Part shown: one piece after another, positions 21,301-32,113 of the stretch | Layout of the letters: each line of letters opens with the position of its first letter | How positions within the stretch are numbered: the first letter of the stretch is position 1 | From: Platanthera guangdongensis | Lineage: Eukaryota; Streptophyta; Magnoliopsida; Asparagales; Orchidaceae | Assembly: GCA_039583875.1 (NCBI GenBank) | Contig: CM077149.1 | Location: 19,481,194 to 19,545,193, forward strand | Direction of reading: 5' to 3' | Length of the DNA stretch: 64,000 nucleotides | The notes under the pieces: generated by a model | What the model saw: only the letters and a program-made list of their open reading frames with translations | The model's database searches: none | Told to the model about the DNA's origin: nothing | Position numbers and translations under genes: made by a program

Positions 21301-21714
21301 TGTTGAAGTTGGTGACCTGGCGGTCTGTCTTGGCGGGTTGAACATCGCGCGGTCTGGCGGTTTCCCTTCAGTGGTTTGGTTGCTATGTTGTTGCTGTCTT
21401 GAGTCCGAGCGGTCTAGTGGCTTGCCTCTAGAGACTTGGAGACCGGGTGGTCTAGCGGTCTCCCATAGTGATCTCTCCCTCTCTCTGGTGGTAACCAAGC
21501 GGTTAGCACTTCTGTCTAACCACGCAACTTGTGCGAGTTGTTTTGTATTAGTCCGCTTAGTCCTGTAAATTTTTAGTCCCACATCTCTTATTTGTATTCT
21601 CTCATCTCTCCTCCATTCTATATAAGGGAGGCCATACCTTTGTAATAGATACCTTTTTGGGATAATAAAGTTTCTGTTAAACCAATTCCGGTTTGTTTTT
21701 GTTCGTTTTTAACA
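21301..21714 (+). mobile_element. Small copia-type solo LTR (414 bp) inside 3' LTR of F
   Basis: The ends TGTTGAAGTTGG and TTTTTAACA are flanked by a perfect AGAAG duplication (21296-21300 and 21715-21719). It contains a TATA box (CTATATAAGGGAGG near 21618) and an AATAAA-like signal (GATAATAAAG near 21661), correctly ordered for an LTR on the plus strand. The insertion is absent from the 5' LTR, so it arrived after F. No internal region remains, so it was left by LTR-LTR recombination or arrived as such. Confidence 0.88.
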
Positions 21715-22110
21715 AGAAGGACATGGCCAGAGAACACGGTCGTGTCATGTGGACACGGGTAGGGACACGGGCATGTCCCTACCCGTGTCGAGTATTGAAC
21801 CGACACTTAAACTGTCATTGACTCTTCGCCCGAGCAGGACACGAGTAAGGACACGGGCGTGTCCCTACCCGTGTCACGTTTCACATATAAGGGTTGTGAA
21901 AACCCTAGCCATTTTCACTCCTCATTCCAGCCATTTTTCCTGAGAGAAACTTATGTAGAGAGGGAAAACTGCCGGAGCAAGTCCTAGAGGAGAAGATCCG
22001 CCGCCGCCGTGAAAGAGAAGATGTCGCCGTGAAAGAGTCATAAGATCCATGGCCGGAGATAGTGGAAATGCCGAAAATGAGGTGAGCTTCCTCCCCTCTC
22101 CCTTGGTGCT

Positions 22111-22454
22111 AGATCTGTAGTTATCTAGGCGAGATGTCGACTCAAAAGAGTCTTGACTAGCGAGATGGTGATTTCTCTAGGAAGAGGCCGTTATAGGGCT
22201 TGTGCTCTAAGGCTTGTTGTGTCTTCAACCTCTCCAACCTTCTATGTGAATATGGGGGATGGTTTCGTGAAGAGTCATGGCCTCATGAGTGTGAATAAGG
22301 GAGGAGGAATCTCTGGTGTGATTTGCGAAGATCGGCTTGAGGAGGAAGATGAACCGATGCCGTTCATTCTGCCTTTAAGATGCGTGCAGAATCGGTGTTC
22401 AGTGTACAGTGATCATCTTGGCTATTTTCTGATGAGCTATTTCCAGATCTGGGC
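22111..22454 (+). other. 344-bp block present only in the 3' LTR of F
   Basis: It lies between GGTGCT and TTTTAAC, starts AGATCTG and ends near CCAGATCTGGGC. The 5' LTR joins the two sides directly. There are no TG...CA ends and no target duplication, so a deletion from the 5' LTR is more likely than a transposon insertion. It falls inside the candidate LTR intron. Confidence 0.6.
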
Positions 22455-24586
22455 TTTTAACTAAACACAAAAGTTGAAGTCCTTGAAAATACCTTTCCAA
22501 CGAGTAGTTGCACGACTTCAGGCAAAGTCTGTAGCCATGAGAAAGTCTGAACGAAAATGACGTCCGATAAATCCTGCATGCAGAAATCGTGTTCTGTACG
22601 CATTGGACTTCAAGGCTGATTTTATGTATGGTAATATTGAATCTGGGTCTTGGTATGAACATAAACATTGTAGCCCATGGAAAGACCTTTCCATCGATGG
22701 GTTACACGTCTTCACCAGATTCTTGTAGCTTCAGGAATCTCCAGTTGAAGTTACTGTCTAGATTTATCCTGTACTTAAATTCTGGGTTGGAATAATATTG
22801 AATTTGGACTCGGTAGAGATAATGTTGCAATTAACTTGAGGCTTGGTGAACCATTTTATGATAACCATCTTAGTCCAATGAATGATGATGATTATTAATT
22901 GGATTTCATATAGTTGATTTGTGAAGCGAAGCATACTTAAACGAAACGATTTGATAGAAATTGGTAGACTATTATAAATGCGCATCATAATAATATGTTG
23001 AATCATTTGGGATGAAAGGTAGGATGATAACTTATGGTCATGTGTATAATTGTTTAACGAATTGAATTTAGTGTCCAATGCTTAGAGTGTCATCTCCCTA
23101 CGGTAGCATTGATAATGGATGTAAGTGCGGTGTTGACCGTCACTAGTTCGGATGGCAATGAGATGAGTCAAAGTCGGACGGTTGGGCTTGGTCCTCAGTG
23201 CTCATTTCCCGGGGCTCCTTCCGTGATGAGAGGATGGTTGCGCTTGGTCCTCATGCTTTCTCTGAGGCTCCTTCCATTCTACAGTGATGTGGAATTGCAT
23301 GCGGTGTGAGCCGACACGCGGTGTCGTAATCCTGGGTTAAGGATAGTGTTGAAGGTCTACGGGCTTGCCGATCGTCATACCGATGGGAGTTGACAGTTAG
23401 ATTTTGGGTGGTTGGGCTTGGTACTCATTGTTCACGTCCCGGGGCTCCTTCCATGCCAAGTGAATGGTTGGGCTGGGTCCTCATGCTTATTTCCGAGGCA
23501 CCTTCCGGGTCACACAAGGCTAGTTCGGGACTTGGTTCTCGGTGCACATCTACCCGAGAACCCCACTGGGCCATAGTATGCATGGGCTCCGCTGTTGTGT
23601 TCTTAGCATTGAGGCGTACGAAGGCCTAGGTGAAGTAGTGTGGATACCCGCCTAGTAGTAGAGATACCCGCTCTACTGTCACCGTCTGGCCACGACGGTT
23701 GATGCCTGAGAGGTTAGCTACCTGCTCGAAAAGTGGGAATTACAAGTCTGTGTCGACATAGCGGTTGCATGTGTGTGATCATGGGTGAGTTATTGCATAA
23801 CATACATACCGTTACATAACATTGCACAAACAAGACCCTCATCGTATAAGTTTGCATGGGTACTCTTATACGATGAGTTATTTTATGTAAACTGATCCTT
23901 AACTTATAAGCTTGTATGAGCATCCTTATAAGTTAAGTTACTTTCCTGTTGTAGATACTTATACTTGATGGTTCGTTTTTGCTTTGTAGAACTGCTAGAT
24001 TATACTACTGTTAATCTTATCAATATTACCACCTGCTTGTGCCTGTTTATACTATTTATTATACTTGTACCCTTGCTCTTTTCTCCGCCCGGTGCCGAGG
24101 AGTCGCCGGGGGAGCGGATGTGAAGCCACTTAGTCTTTTTGACTAACAGTTGCTACGTCTTCCTTTTTAGGCGATCACCCCACAGGTAGAGCAGCCGCAT
24201 ACTATGCAGCAGGACAGCCAGGCCAGGACGACAGGGCCTGAAGTGACGGTGCTGTCATTATCGTCGGTTACTGATGTGAGTGTTGAGCGACTCTGATGTA
24301 GCCCCGTTGGGCGTTTATTTGCTGTACTCTGATATTGTAGAAGCATGTTTTAGCTTCTTTATTTGATGTACTTTGGACTTATATGCTTGGTGTGGATTTG
24401 ACTTCTCTTATATATTTTGGTTGGGTTGGCATATTTATTGATATTGGTTGTAGCCGGCAGAATAGACGTCTTGTGGTACAGGTTAGCCCGTGGGCTAATG
24501 CTACCGCAAGGTGGCTGTTCTGGGCATAAGACCCCCCTTCATGCCGTGTTTTGTGATATGGGAGGGAGGGGGGGTCTTACAGTAGA

Positions 24587-25700
24587 TGATGATCGGCTTG
24601 ATTTCCTTGAAAAACTTATAGAACAGATCCACCTTAATCCTCTGATCAATTTGTTGAAAGGATCAAAAGATTTTCTTGAGCACCTTCGTCTTCCTTCTTC
24701 TTGGGGTTCTCGCCCTCCTCTGACTTAGGATAAATCAGAATGAGAGAAATGATTGATTGTGTGATTCTTCTAATTATTCTATTCTATGTAGACGACCCCT
24801 CTATTTATAGCCTTCACGGGTTATTGGCTTCTGATTGATGACGTCATCATTACGCCATCATACTTCAAGTTCTCCTTCAAATAGTTTCTGATGAGATATC
24901 ACGTTACTGTAGCTGATGTGACATTTCTGACTTAACTTGACACTTCTGTGTTGACTCTGTATATCTTCAGAATCACAAGTGTAGAGATGTGCCAAGTGTT
25001 TCGACACAATAATACTTAGTGTAAACTACAAAGTATCGAGACATCTTAACAGTCTCGACATAACTGTCTGCTGGGTGTCGACATCTTAATTCGTCACTTC
25101 AGTTCTTCATTATGTCGAGACAGTTGTATTGTCTTGACACTACTGTCCCGAGCTTTAAGGTGTCGAGATATTTGACTTGTCTCGACACTGCTGACTTAAT
25201 CTTCAAGGCATCGAGATAACTGAATTGTCTAGACACAGCTGACTTGATCCTTCAAGGTGTCGAGATAACTGACTTATTTCGACACTGCTATCTTGAATTT
25301 TCATGGTTTGAGATAATTGAATTATCTCGACACAGCTGATTTGATCTGTCGATACTTCTCCTACAAAGGTTTCGACATAGTTGTGAAGTGTGTCGACACT
25401 TTTGTACTTGGTCATTTTTTGCTTTAACTGTCCTGACTTCACTCAGCACTAATAACTGTATGGCGTTGGGTGAACTGACTTAACTCGACACCTGTGGACT
25501 TAGTCAATTTTCTTTATTGTCTTTCCAGTCAACTTTTATGAGTCCACCTGTCAATGTCACTTGGACCACCTGTCCAATCAACATGACATAGACTAACCTG
25601 CATGCATAAACTGAAATATACATCAAATACAAACTTATTTATATCATTGAGTTGAAAGGACTTCTTCAAATCAAGTACATTATTTCCAATGTACCCAACA
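24587..25700 (-). repeat. 3' LTR of E, promoter-side piece
   Basis: It resumes after the GTAGA duplication (24582-24586) and ends at CCAATGTACCCAACA, i.e. TGTTGGGTACATTGG at the minus-strand LTR start, shared with H and M. A TATA box (minus CTATAAATAG, near 24801) precedes the leader. An array of TGTCGAGA / TCTCGACA motifs fills 25010-25400. Confidence 0.8.
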
Positions 25701-25716
25701 ATCTTCCCCTATTTGG
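25701..25716 (-). promoter_or_regulatory. Polypurine tract of E
   Basis: The minus-strand sequence CCAAATAGGGGAAGAT directly abuts the 3' LTR. The same tract precedes the 3' LTRs of H (31849-31864) and M (58860-58875). It primes plus-strand cDNA synthesis. Confidence 0.8.
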
Positions 25717-25944
25717 AGAAGTCATAACCACAATTCAATGATATACACCACAATACCAAAATATAATAATTATGATGTAGATGAGAAGTACTGAACAAAA
25801 TTATAAAGAAAACAACAATAATAAGACAGATATAACAAAGTGCAACCATACTTTTTCATTCCAATTTGTTCAAAGATTATACTTTTCTGTTTTTACAATG
25901 TTCTTAAAACAAAATTACATAGTTTCTAGAAAAGAAAAATAATC

Positions 25945-26922
25945 TAAGATTGTTCTGGTTCTTTGATGACAATGCCTTTTCCTGATTGAACTTTGACTTT
26001 GACTTTAGGCAGCTTATCATCAGCAACCTTCTTCTTTCCCTTGACATCTTTGGCCTTCAAGATCTCTTCTCCCTTAAGCTTTTGCCTTTCAAAATAATGA
26101 TAGAACTTAGGGAAATACTTGCTGGGTTCAATAGAATCAGCTGGGATCTTCCATGCCTTTAGATCTTTTCTGAATTTATAGATGATTTCCTGCTGCTATG
26201 TATGCTTGACCATTCTTATTCTGAATACCATTTTCCCCTGTTTGCTATATTGTTATTGTCTGCTATCCATGTAGTGAGTATAAAAGATCTGGAAGTTGAA
26301 CTCCACTGCTTAAAATCTGGCTTTGCTTCAGCCTGCTCCCTGAATCTCTTCTTAGATATATGAGCTTCTTTTTCTTTGAGCAATACAGAAGCAGCCATCT
26401 CCACTTGCTCATATACTACATTCTGAATCTATGGTGGAGGACTATAGATAGACCGTACTGCAATTTGAATCGCCTCAAAATGAGATGGTTGGCAGTCAGA
26501 CTCAGCAGTTTGATCTTCATAATACCTTAAGGGAGGAAAGCCTAGAGTCTCTTTGATGCCATTGGAGGTCCAAATAACATGCTCAGAGCTTGACTTTATC
26601 ATTACTCCCTCCCCCTTTATGAATTATCTCTTAATATGATCTCTTAGGTCATTTTTATGAGATTTGATTTGTCCTTCTAGATGATTAATCCATGAGGACA
26701 AAATATTCTTCACTTTGAGCAAATGAACATCTAGTTCTTTGCTAGAAGACTTGAATTCCTTAACCAAAGAGTCTGCATGCATAAATAGCTGAGATTCAAC
26801 AACTGTAGAGGTAGAACTTATCTTTGTTTCCAGAGCTATAGTTTGCTCAGCTATCTTTATTAATGAAGTATCATGCATTACAATCATGTTTTCATTCATT
26901 ATAGTCTGGTTTTCAAGGACAT
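25945..26922 (-). pseudogene. Accessory (env-like position) ORF of E, C-terminal fragment
   Basis: Fragments match the downstream ORFs of H and M: KKRFREQAEAKPDFKQWS (about 26216-26404), a coiled-coil-like helix (26624-26899) and the terminal GKGIVIKEPEQS. Several stops and shifts are present. The frame is cut at 26922 by element G, and GACAT (26918-26922) is the duplicated target. No function can be assigned. Confidence 0.7.
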
Positions 26923-29049
26923 TATAACACCCCCTATTCGTCGCATAGTATATAACAGTAAGTCCGACCGGGACCCGACGCCATATAGCACAGATAGACC
27001 GGGTGGTTACTCAATAGAATACCATCCAACTAATAACCAACGTCCTACACAGAGTCATTTTAGCGGAAGCAATTTAATAGTTACAAATTTAGAACCCAAC
27101 ATAAGCATGAATGTCCACTACTAAAACCAACAGGAATGAACGTACAATACACAAGTACAATGGCCTTAAGGCCTTACAATTGTTTACTCAAATAAAATGT
27201 GTCTTCCATACCACGACACGCAGGCCGGTCACACATGAATAAAACAAGTAAACACTCAAAATATGGCCTTCGAGGGCCGGCTCAGTAACTTGGGCTTCAG
27301 CCCGCAATTTACCGCTCGGCTCCGCAACACCTGCAAGCAACAATCCACCGTAACAGTGGCAAACAAAAATAACGGTCAGCTATGCTGACCAAATTATAAC
27401 GATCCCGCCACCATAATCGGGGCGGCGATGTTCTTTACCTACACTTTGTTAGCATAACCAAGCAATATAGTGAATAAACACTTCATCACAGGTATGGGCA
27501 CACACGGCCTCATACCCCGTGCTCTCAGGGCCCATTCTCGGTGAACCGGTCCACGTCACGTCAATTTAAGCCATAGACATTTCGGTCTCACCACCGCCAC
27601 TTGGACGGCCAACCTCGTGAGCATTTAGATCCTTCCGGCCGATGTCACGTCAGTTTAAGCCATAGACAACCTGAGACCTACTATCTATGCCAACAGCAAG
27701 TCCTACGTAGCTTTAGGTCGCTTGAACCGAATGACAAAGGCCATGCACGGTTCCGCTTAACCCGTTGCTCACACTGCAACGTCAATTTAAGATATATGCG
27801 CGGGTTAGCTCCCCGAGTCCCAAATCGTTTACACACATCACATAACCCAGTTATGTTCAAGTTGGCTCCCAGGCCACCATGTTGGCAGAATCACACATTT
27901 GCCCAGATTTATGGGTGCACCTTGGAGTTAATCCCCAAGGCTCCTTGTTTCAATCTACCGCGTAGAAAACTCGAAAAACAATCATTCGCGCGGAGTCTTC
28001 TCCGGCCATTCATGCAATATAACATCACCGATCCAGACCAACTTGTCCGGGTAGGCTTCACACGTCATGCCTATATCCGTTCTCGAATACAGACTCTATA
28101 TGCTAAACAACGGGGACTATTCATGTCTACCCGAAGGAACGCCTCAAACTCACCACAAACTCGCAAGAGCAGACATCCTATGTAAAGAAAAGAGGACTTC
28201 ACATGTCCTAGGATGAGAATCATTACCCTAGCATTTCTCCTTGGCGCCATGGAAATGTATGCGGAAAAAATGCACCGCAATCTCCTCGACTCCGTAGATC
28301 TGAAGTCGGCTTGCGATTTGGAGCTCCGAAGCTCCGCCGGTGACCGGATCTAGCCTCCTTCTTTTTCCTTGCTCTCCCCTCTCTCTAGAACTTTGGAAAG
28401 AGATTGAGTAAGAGAAATGAGGGCTTTGAAACCCTATTCTCGGGTATATCCCAGCAGGAATAACCCCCAGCCATCGGATCCCAAAATAAGGAAATGAACA
28501 GCCACGATTCGCCATTAAAATCCAAAATCTAGGCCGAATACGGCCTGTGACATGCCCGTGTACAGGGCCGTGTTCCCCATTCGCCGTCGAAACCGACGCA
28601 TCCCGAAAAGAACACGGGCACCTGACATGCCCGTGTTAAACTTGACACGCCTGTGTCATACAGAACACGGTCGTGTACTATGCCATGTTACTCCATCGAC
28701 ACTGGACCAACACCAACCCGAGAAGAACACGGGTCTTGGACATGCTCGTGTCCCATTTGACACGCCGGTGTCTACCTGACATGGCCCGTGTGCCGACCCC
28801 GTGTATCAACCACTCCACAGCCCGGCTTTAATCCATGGAGGACAAGGCCTGGGACACACCCGCGTCTCAGGTCGTGTTCGCTGCTCGACGAACGTCGACT
28901 CAAAAATTCGTCGACCTCTTGGCCAGATCGTCGACCCGAGCATGACACACCCTGGGACATGCCCGTGTACCAGGCCGTGTGACCCCTGCCAAGTTCCAAA
29001 CTTTGCTCAAAACGCCACTCGTTGCTCTTTTGAGTTTCGGGGCGTTACA
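26923..29049 (-). repeat. 3' LTR of G (2127 bp)
   Basis: On the minus strand it runs from TGTAACGCCCCGAAAC to AGGGGGTGTTATA (CA mutated to TA at the end). It contains ACACGGGCGTGT hairpins (28545-28980) and a candidate gag exon 1 with intact ATG (28227-28250). A T-rich acceptor-like TTGCTTGCAG lies near 27330. Confidence 0.92.
28227..28250 (-). CDS. gag: Gag exon-1 sequence in the 3' LTR of G (24 nt, intact ATG)
   Basis: The minus strand reads ATG then seven codons (MAPRRNAR) and a donor AGG|GTAATG. The 5' LTR copy, the one that would be used, is at 49199-49222 and has TTG in place of ATG. The exon is also 24 nt in solo LTR I (44538-44561, MTQKRTTR). This conservation across three LTRs supports a real exon. 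Confidence 0.5.
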
Positions 29050-29066
29050 ACTCTCTCCCTCTTAAA
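29050..29066 (-). promoter_or_regulatory. Polypurine tract of G
   Basis: The minus-strand AAGAGGGAGAGAGT directly precedes the TGTAACG start of the 3' LTR, in the expected position for the plus-strand primer. Confidence 0.8.
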
Positions 29067-29135
29067 AGAATTTCGTCCTGAAATTACATAAAGGAAAGAT
29101 AAACACAAAACTTAAACGGTACCTGAGTTGAATAA

Positions 29136-30271
29136 CTACGGGTACTCCTCAAGCATGGTCTGCTCTCGCTCCCACGAGAGCTCTTCCTGATCGCAGTTGT
29201 CCCAACGGACCTTGACCATCATGATCTCTTTGTTACGTAGCCGCTTGACTTCCGAGTCCTCAATGCGTATGGGCTTGACCTTCGTCGTCAACTCATTATC
29301 GACCGACACTTGATCCACCACAATCACTTGTGAAGGCTTCTGCACCGCCTTCCGCAGCACCGATATGTGCAATACATCGTGTAGGCCACTAAGCTCCACT
29401 GATAGCCTCAATCGATAAGCTGCTTCGCCAATCCACTCCAGAACCTCAAACGGTCCAAGGTATCTCGGGCTTAGCTTCTTCAAGTGCCGCACCCACGAGA
29501 CACCCTTGAACGACTTGATCTTCAAGTACACCCAGTCGCTGACAGCGAACCCCACGTTCCTATGCTTGGCATTATAGTACTTAGCTTGCCGGTCCTGCGC
29601 GATTAGCAACCTCTCTCGAATCATTCGAACCAACGACGTTGCATCTTCCACCTCTTAGCGCTTGTACAACTTTGACTCACCCGTTTCCAACCAAGACAAC
29701 GGCGTGCGATATCTTCTACCATAAAGGGCCTCGAAGGGCGGCATTTGTATGCTCGCCTGGTAGCTGTTGTTGTATGCAAATTCCACCAAGTATAGCTGGT
29801 CTTCCCACTGCTTCCCAAAATCCAGGACGCACATGCGAAGCATATCTTCCATCGTCCTCATGACACTCTCGGCCTTCCCATCCATTTGCAGATGAAAGGC
29901 TGTGCTGAAACTCAGTTTTGTTCCCAACATCTGTTGGACCAACCTCCAATCATTGGACGTGAATCGCCCATCTCGGTCACTCACAATGCTGCGGGGCACA
30001 CCGTGAAGCCGTACTATGTTATCCACATATAACTTTGCCAGTTTCTCCACGGAATCATCCTTCCTATGCGGAATGAAGTATGACACCTTCGTCAAATGAT
30101 CTACGACCACCCAGATGACGTCATTACCCTTCTAAGACCTTGTCAAACCATGCACAAAGTTCATAGTAATGTCGTCGAACTTCCACTCCGGAATAGGCAA
30201 GGATTTCAAAAATCCTCCCGGCTTTTGGCAATCCGCCTTCACCAAGGCACATGTTTGACACTTTGCCACGT
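29136..30271 (-). pseudogene. pol: Integrase core, C-terminus and chromodomain-like tail of G
   Basis: It continues the integrase broken by H. CQTCALVKADCQKPGG begins at about 30265, followed by the core VVVDHLTKVSYFI and GVPRSIVSDRDGRFTS. The conserved AYNNSYQASI / EALYGR block and the SPRYLGPFEVLEWIG C-terminal domain come next. The tail VKVRWDNCDQEELSWERE is chromodomain-like. Stops occur at about 30134 and 29655. Role: inserts cDNA, with the tail presumed to guide it to heterochromatin. Confidence 0.85.
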
Positions 30272-30276
30272 ACAGT

Positions 30277-31848
30277 TGAAAGAATTAGTGCCTAACCACC
30301 TAGAGGGGGGGGGGGTGAATAGGTGTAATTCCTGTTTTTCTTTTAAGGCAGAAAATCTGTTCAGTTAACTAATAATAAACTGCAAATTCTACAGCTACCA
30401 CAACACAACAATCACAGAAACATTCAACACAAATTGCACACAGATTTTTATAGTGGTTCCCCAAGGTCTTGGTACATCCACTTTCCCCCTTCGCCTATCT
30501 AGCAGTGTGCTAGATTCGGCCTAACTTCTTCACTTCACCTCAGATCCTCAGATCTTACAACTCAGAGCCCAACAAGGCTCCTACAGCTCAGGCAATCTGC
30601 CCTACCCCAGCCTTCAACAAGGCCTACACTCAGAGATCACAATCTCCTACAACTCAGGCTCACGGCCCTACCTCAGCCTTCAACAAGGCCTACCACTCAG
30701 AGAATTTACTCTCCTACACTCAGCCTTTATAAAACAAGCTTACTGCTCAGATCTAGAATAGATCCTACAGAATTTGATTTAACAAAGTAATTAACCACCA
30801 CCCAGATAGAGAGAGATGGGATGGATGGCTTCTTGAACAGTTCTTGGAAGAACTTGATGGCAAAGAACAACCTCTCTTAGCTTTCTTCAAAGATTCTTGA
30901 ATATGAACTCAGTAGGGTTGAACTCTTGAGAAGTTGATCTTCAATCAGCTTCTGACTTGAGATTCAGATCTCAATCTGAATCTTTCTTGGCAGCCTGGTT
31001 CAGCAACTACACTTCTTAGATGGAGCTCTCTCTCTCCAAATTCTTAGATCTTCTGTCGAAGGTCTTCTTCTTTTTGTGTTGATAGATATCTGTGTAAGAT
31101 CTTCAATTGTAGTTGTAATCATCACTTTCTGTTGAAGGAGAAAGCCTTTATATAGTCTTCCTCCATGGTAACCGGCTGATCCGGTTTCTAACAAACTTCT
31201 GACAGCTTTGACAGTTGCAGTAGACCGGTTAGAAATGACAGCTGTCAAGTCATCCAGTCACTTCTTGAAATACTGTCTCTGTCTGAAAGTGTCGATACTA
31301 ATCTTCATCATGTGTCGACACAAGTAGACTAAGTGTCGACATAAGTGGACTAAGTGTCGACACAAGCCTTGGTGGTGTCGACACATCTCCTTTGTTGTTG
31401 TTAATACTTCTCGACACAGCCTTCTGTTGAATGTGTTGACACTGATTCTGTGTGTCGACACAAATACTTCTTCTTTAACATAGTTAAAACTTTGTTGTGT
31501 GTCGACACAAGTCCTGTGTGTCGACACAGTTGATGTTGACAAAGTCTTCTGTGTGTCGACACTGTCTCTTGGTGTCGACACAGTTGATGCCGACAAAGTC
31601 TTCTCAAGTGTCGACACAATCTACTCCAAGTGTCGACACAGCTTTTCTCCAGTGTCGACATAAGCCTTCATAAGTGTCGACACAGCTTCTCTAGGTGTCG
31701 ACACATGGACTTAGAAAATTTTCTGCATTCCTGCATTTACTTAACCTGCACATATAAACTCAAAACACATCAAATACACCTTGATGCATATCATTGAGTA
31801 GGGTGAGGCTTCTTCAAATCTAGTAGACATTTTCCAATGTACCCAACA
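30277..31848 (-). repeat. 3' LTR of H (1572 bp)
   Basis: On the minus strand it starts TGTTGGGTACATTGG and ends AATTCTTTCA. A TATA box (minus TATATAAAGG, about 31147-31156) lies mid-LTR. There are about twelve intact GTGTCGACAC palindromes at 31300-31710, and a run of 11 G on the plus strand near 30306. Confidence 0.94.
31300..31710. repeat. GTGTCGACAC palindrome array, 3' LTR of H
   Basis: About twelve perfect copies of the 10-bp palindrome plus several one-base variants, spaced irregularly at about 17-45 bp. They lie upstream of the TATA box on the transcribed strand, i.e. in U3. The 5' LTR carries the matching array at 41720-42115. Confidence 0.9.
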
Positions 31849-31864
31849 ATCTCCCCCTATTTGG
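31849..31864 (-). promoter_or_regulatory. Polypurine tract of H
   Basis: The minus-strand CCAAATAGGGGGAGAT abuts the 3' LTR. Confidence 0.85.
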
Positions 31865-32113
31865 AGAAGTCATAACCCTTAGTCAATGATATACACTATA
31901 CATAACAAATACACATTATGATGTATAAAAATATTATATGACAGGGTAACTACTTAAAACAAAACATATATAAGATATATCATCACAGAAAATAATGCTA
32001 ACACAATGAGCATTCATTCTAGTTTTGTTTAAACTTCAAAAGTTTCTTTAACAGAAGTTTATATAGATTTAAACACTAAAGTTTACAATATGATAAAATC
32101 TAGTAAATCTAAT

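Larger units (their letters stand above)
12887..24581 (+). mobile_element. Element F: complete Tekay/Del-type chromovirus (11.7 kb)
   Basis: A plus-strand Ty3/gypsy element with 5' LTR (12887-15960), primer-binding site, gag-pol (to 20745) and 3' LTR (20832-24581). A perfect 5-bp duplication GTAGA flanks it at 12882-12886 and 24582-24586. Domain order is gag, CCHC, protease, RT, RNase H, integrase and a C-terminal chromodomain-like module (VKVLWFNHGKEEYTWE). The LTRs differ in length by about 676 bp because of a nested solo LTR, a 344-bp indel and tandem-repeat number. It is dead because of 11 nonsense codons, but the frame is otherwise preserved. Confidence 0.95.
20832..24581 (+). repeat. 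3' LTR of F (3750 bp including nested solo LTR)
   Basis: It begins TGTAACGTCCCGA and ends GGGGTCTTACA. Compared with the 5' copy it has a 414-bp solo LTR at 21301-21714, a 344-bp block at 22111-22454, and fewer 19-bp units. Elsewhere it aligns throughout with scattered substitutions. Confidence 0.93.
12215..26922 (-). mobile_element. Element E: Sirevirus-like copia, 3' LTR and accessory-ORF fragment, split by F and G
   Basis: The 3' LTR is in two pieces (12215-12886 and 24587-25700) around element F. It is followed on the right by a polypurine tract and the 3' end of the accessory ORF, which breaks at 26922 where element G is inserted. A further 12 bases of E (50002-50013, of which the first five are G's target-site duplication) lie beyond G, before LTR fragment J. 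Gag, pol and the 5' LTR would be to the right of the window. E is the oldest layer of the 12-64 kb nest. Confidence 0.8.

Noticed and set aside
27601..28185. 194-codon plus-strand frame in G's 3' LTR
   Set aside because: It lies antisense in an LTR, and the matching region of the 5' LTR (about 48600-49085) has a broken frame.
27330..28226. Second in-LTR exon for G (acceptor TTGCTTGCAG near 27330) ending in TGA after about 26 codons
   Set aside because: The 5' LTR copy has a stop after four codons and the direct join from the LTR donor to 47669 explains gag better; kept only as a possible alternative acceptor.
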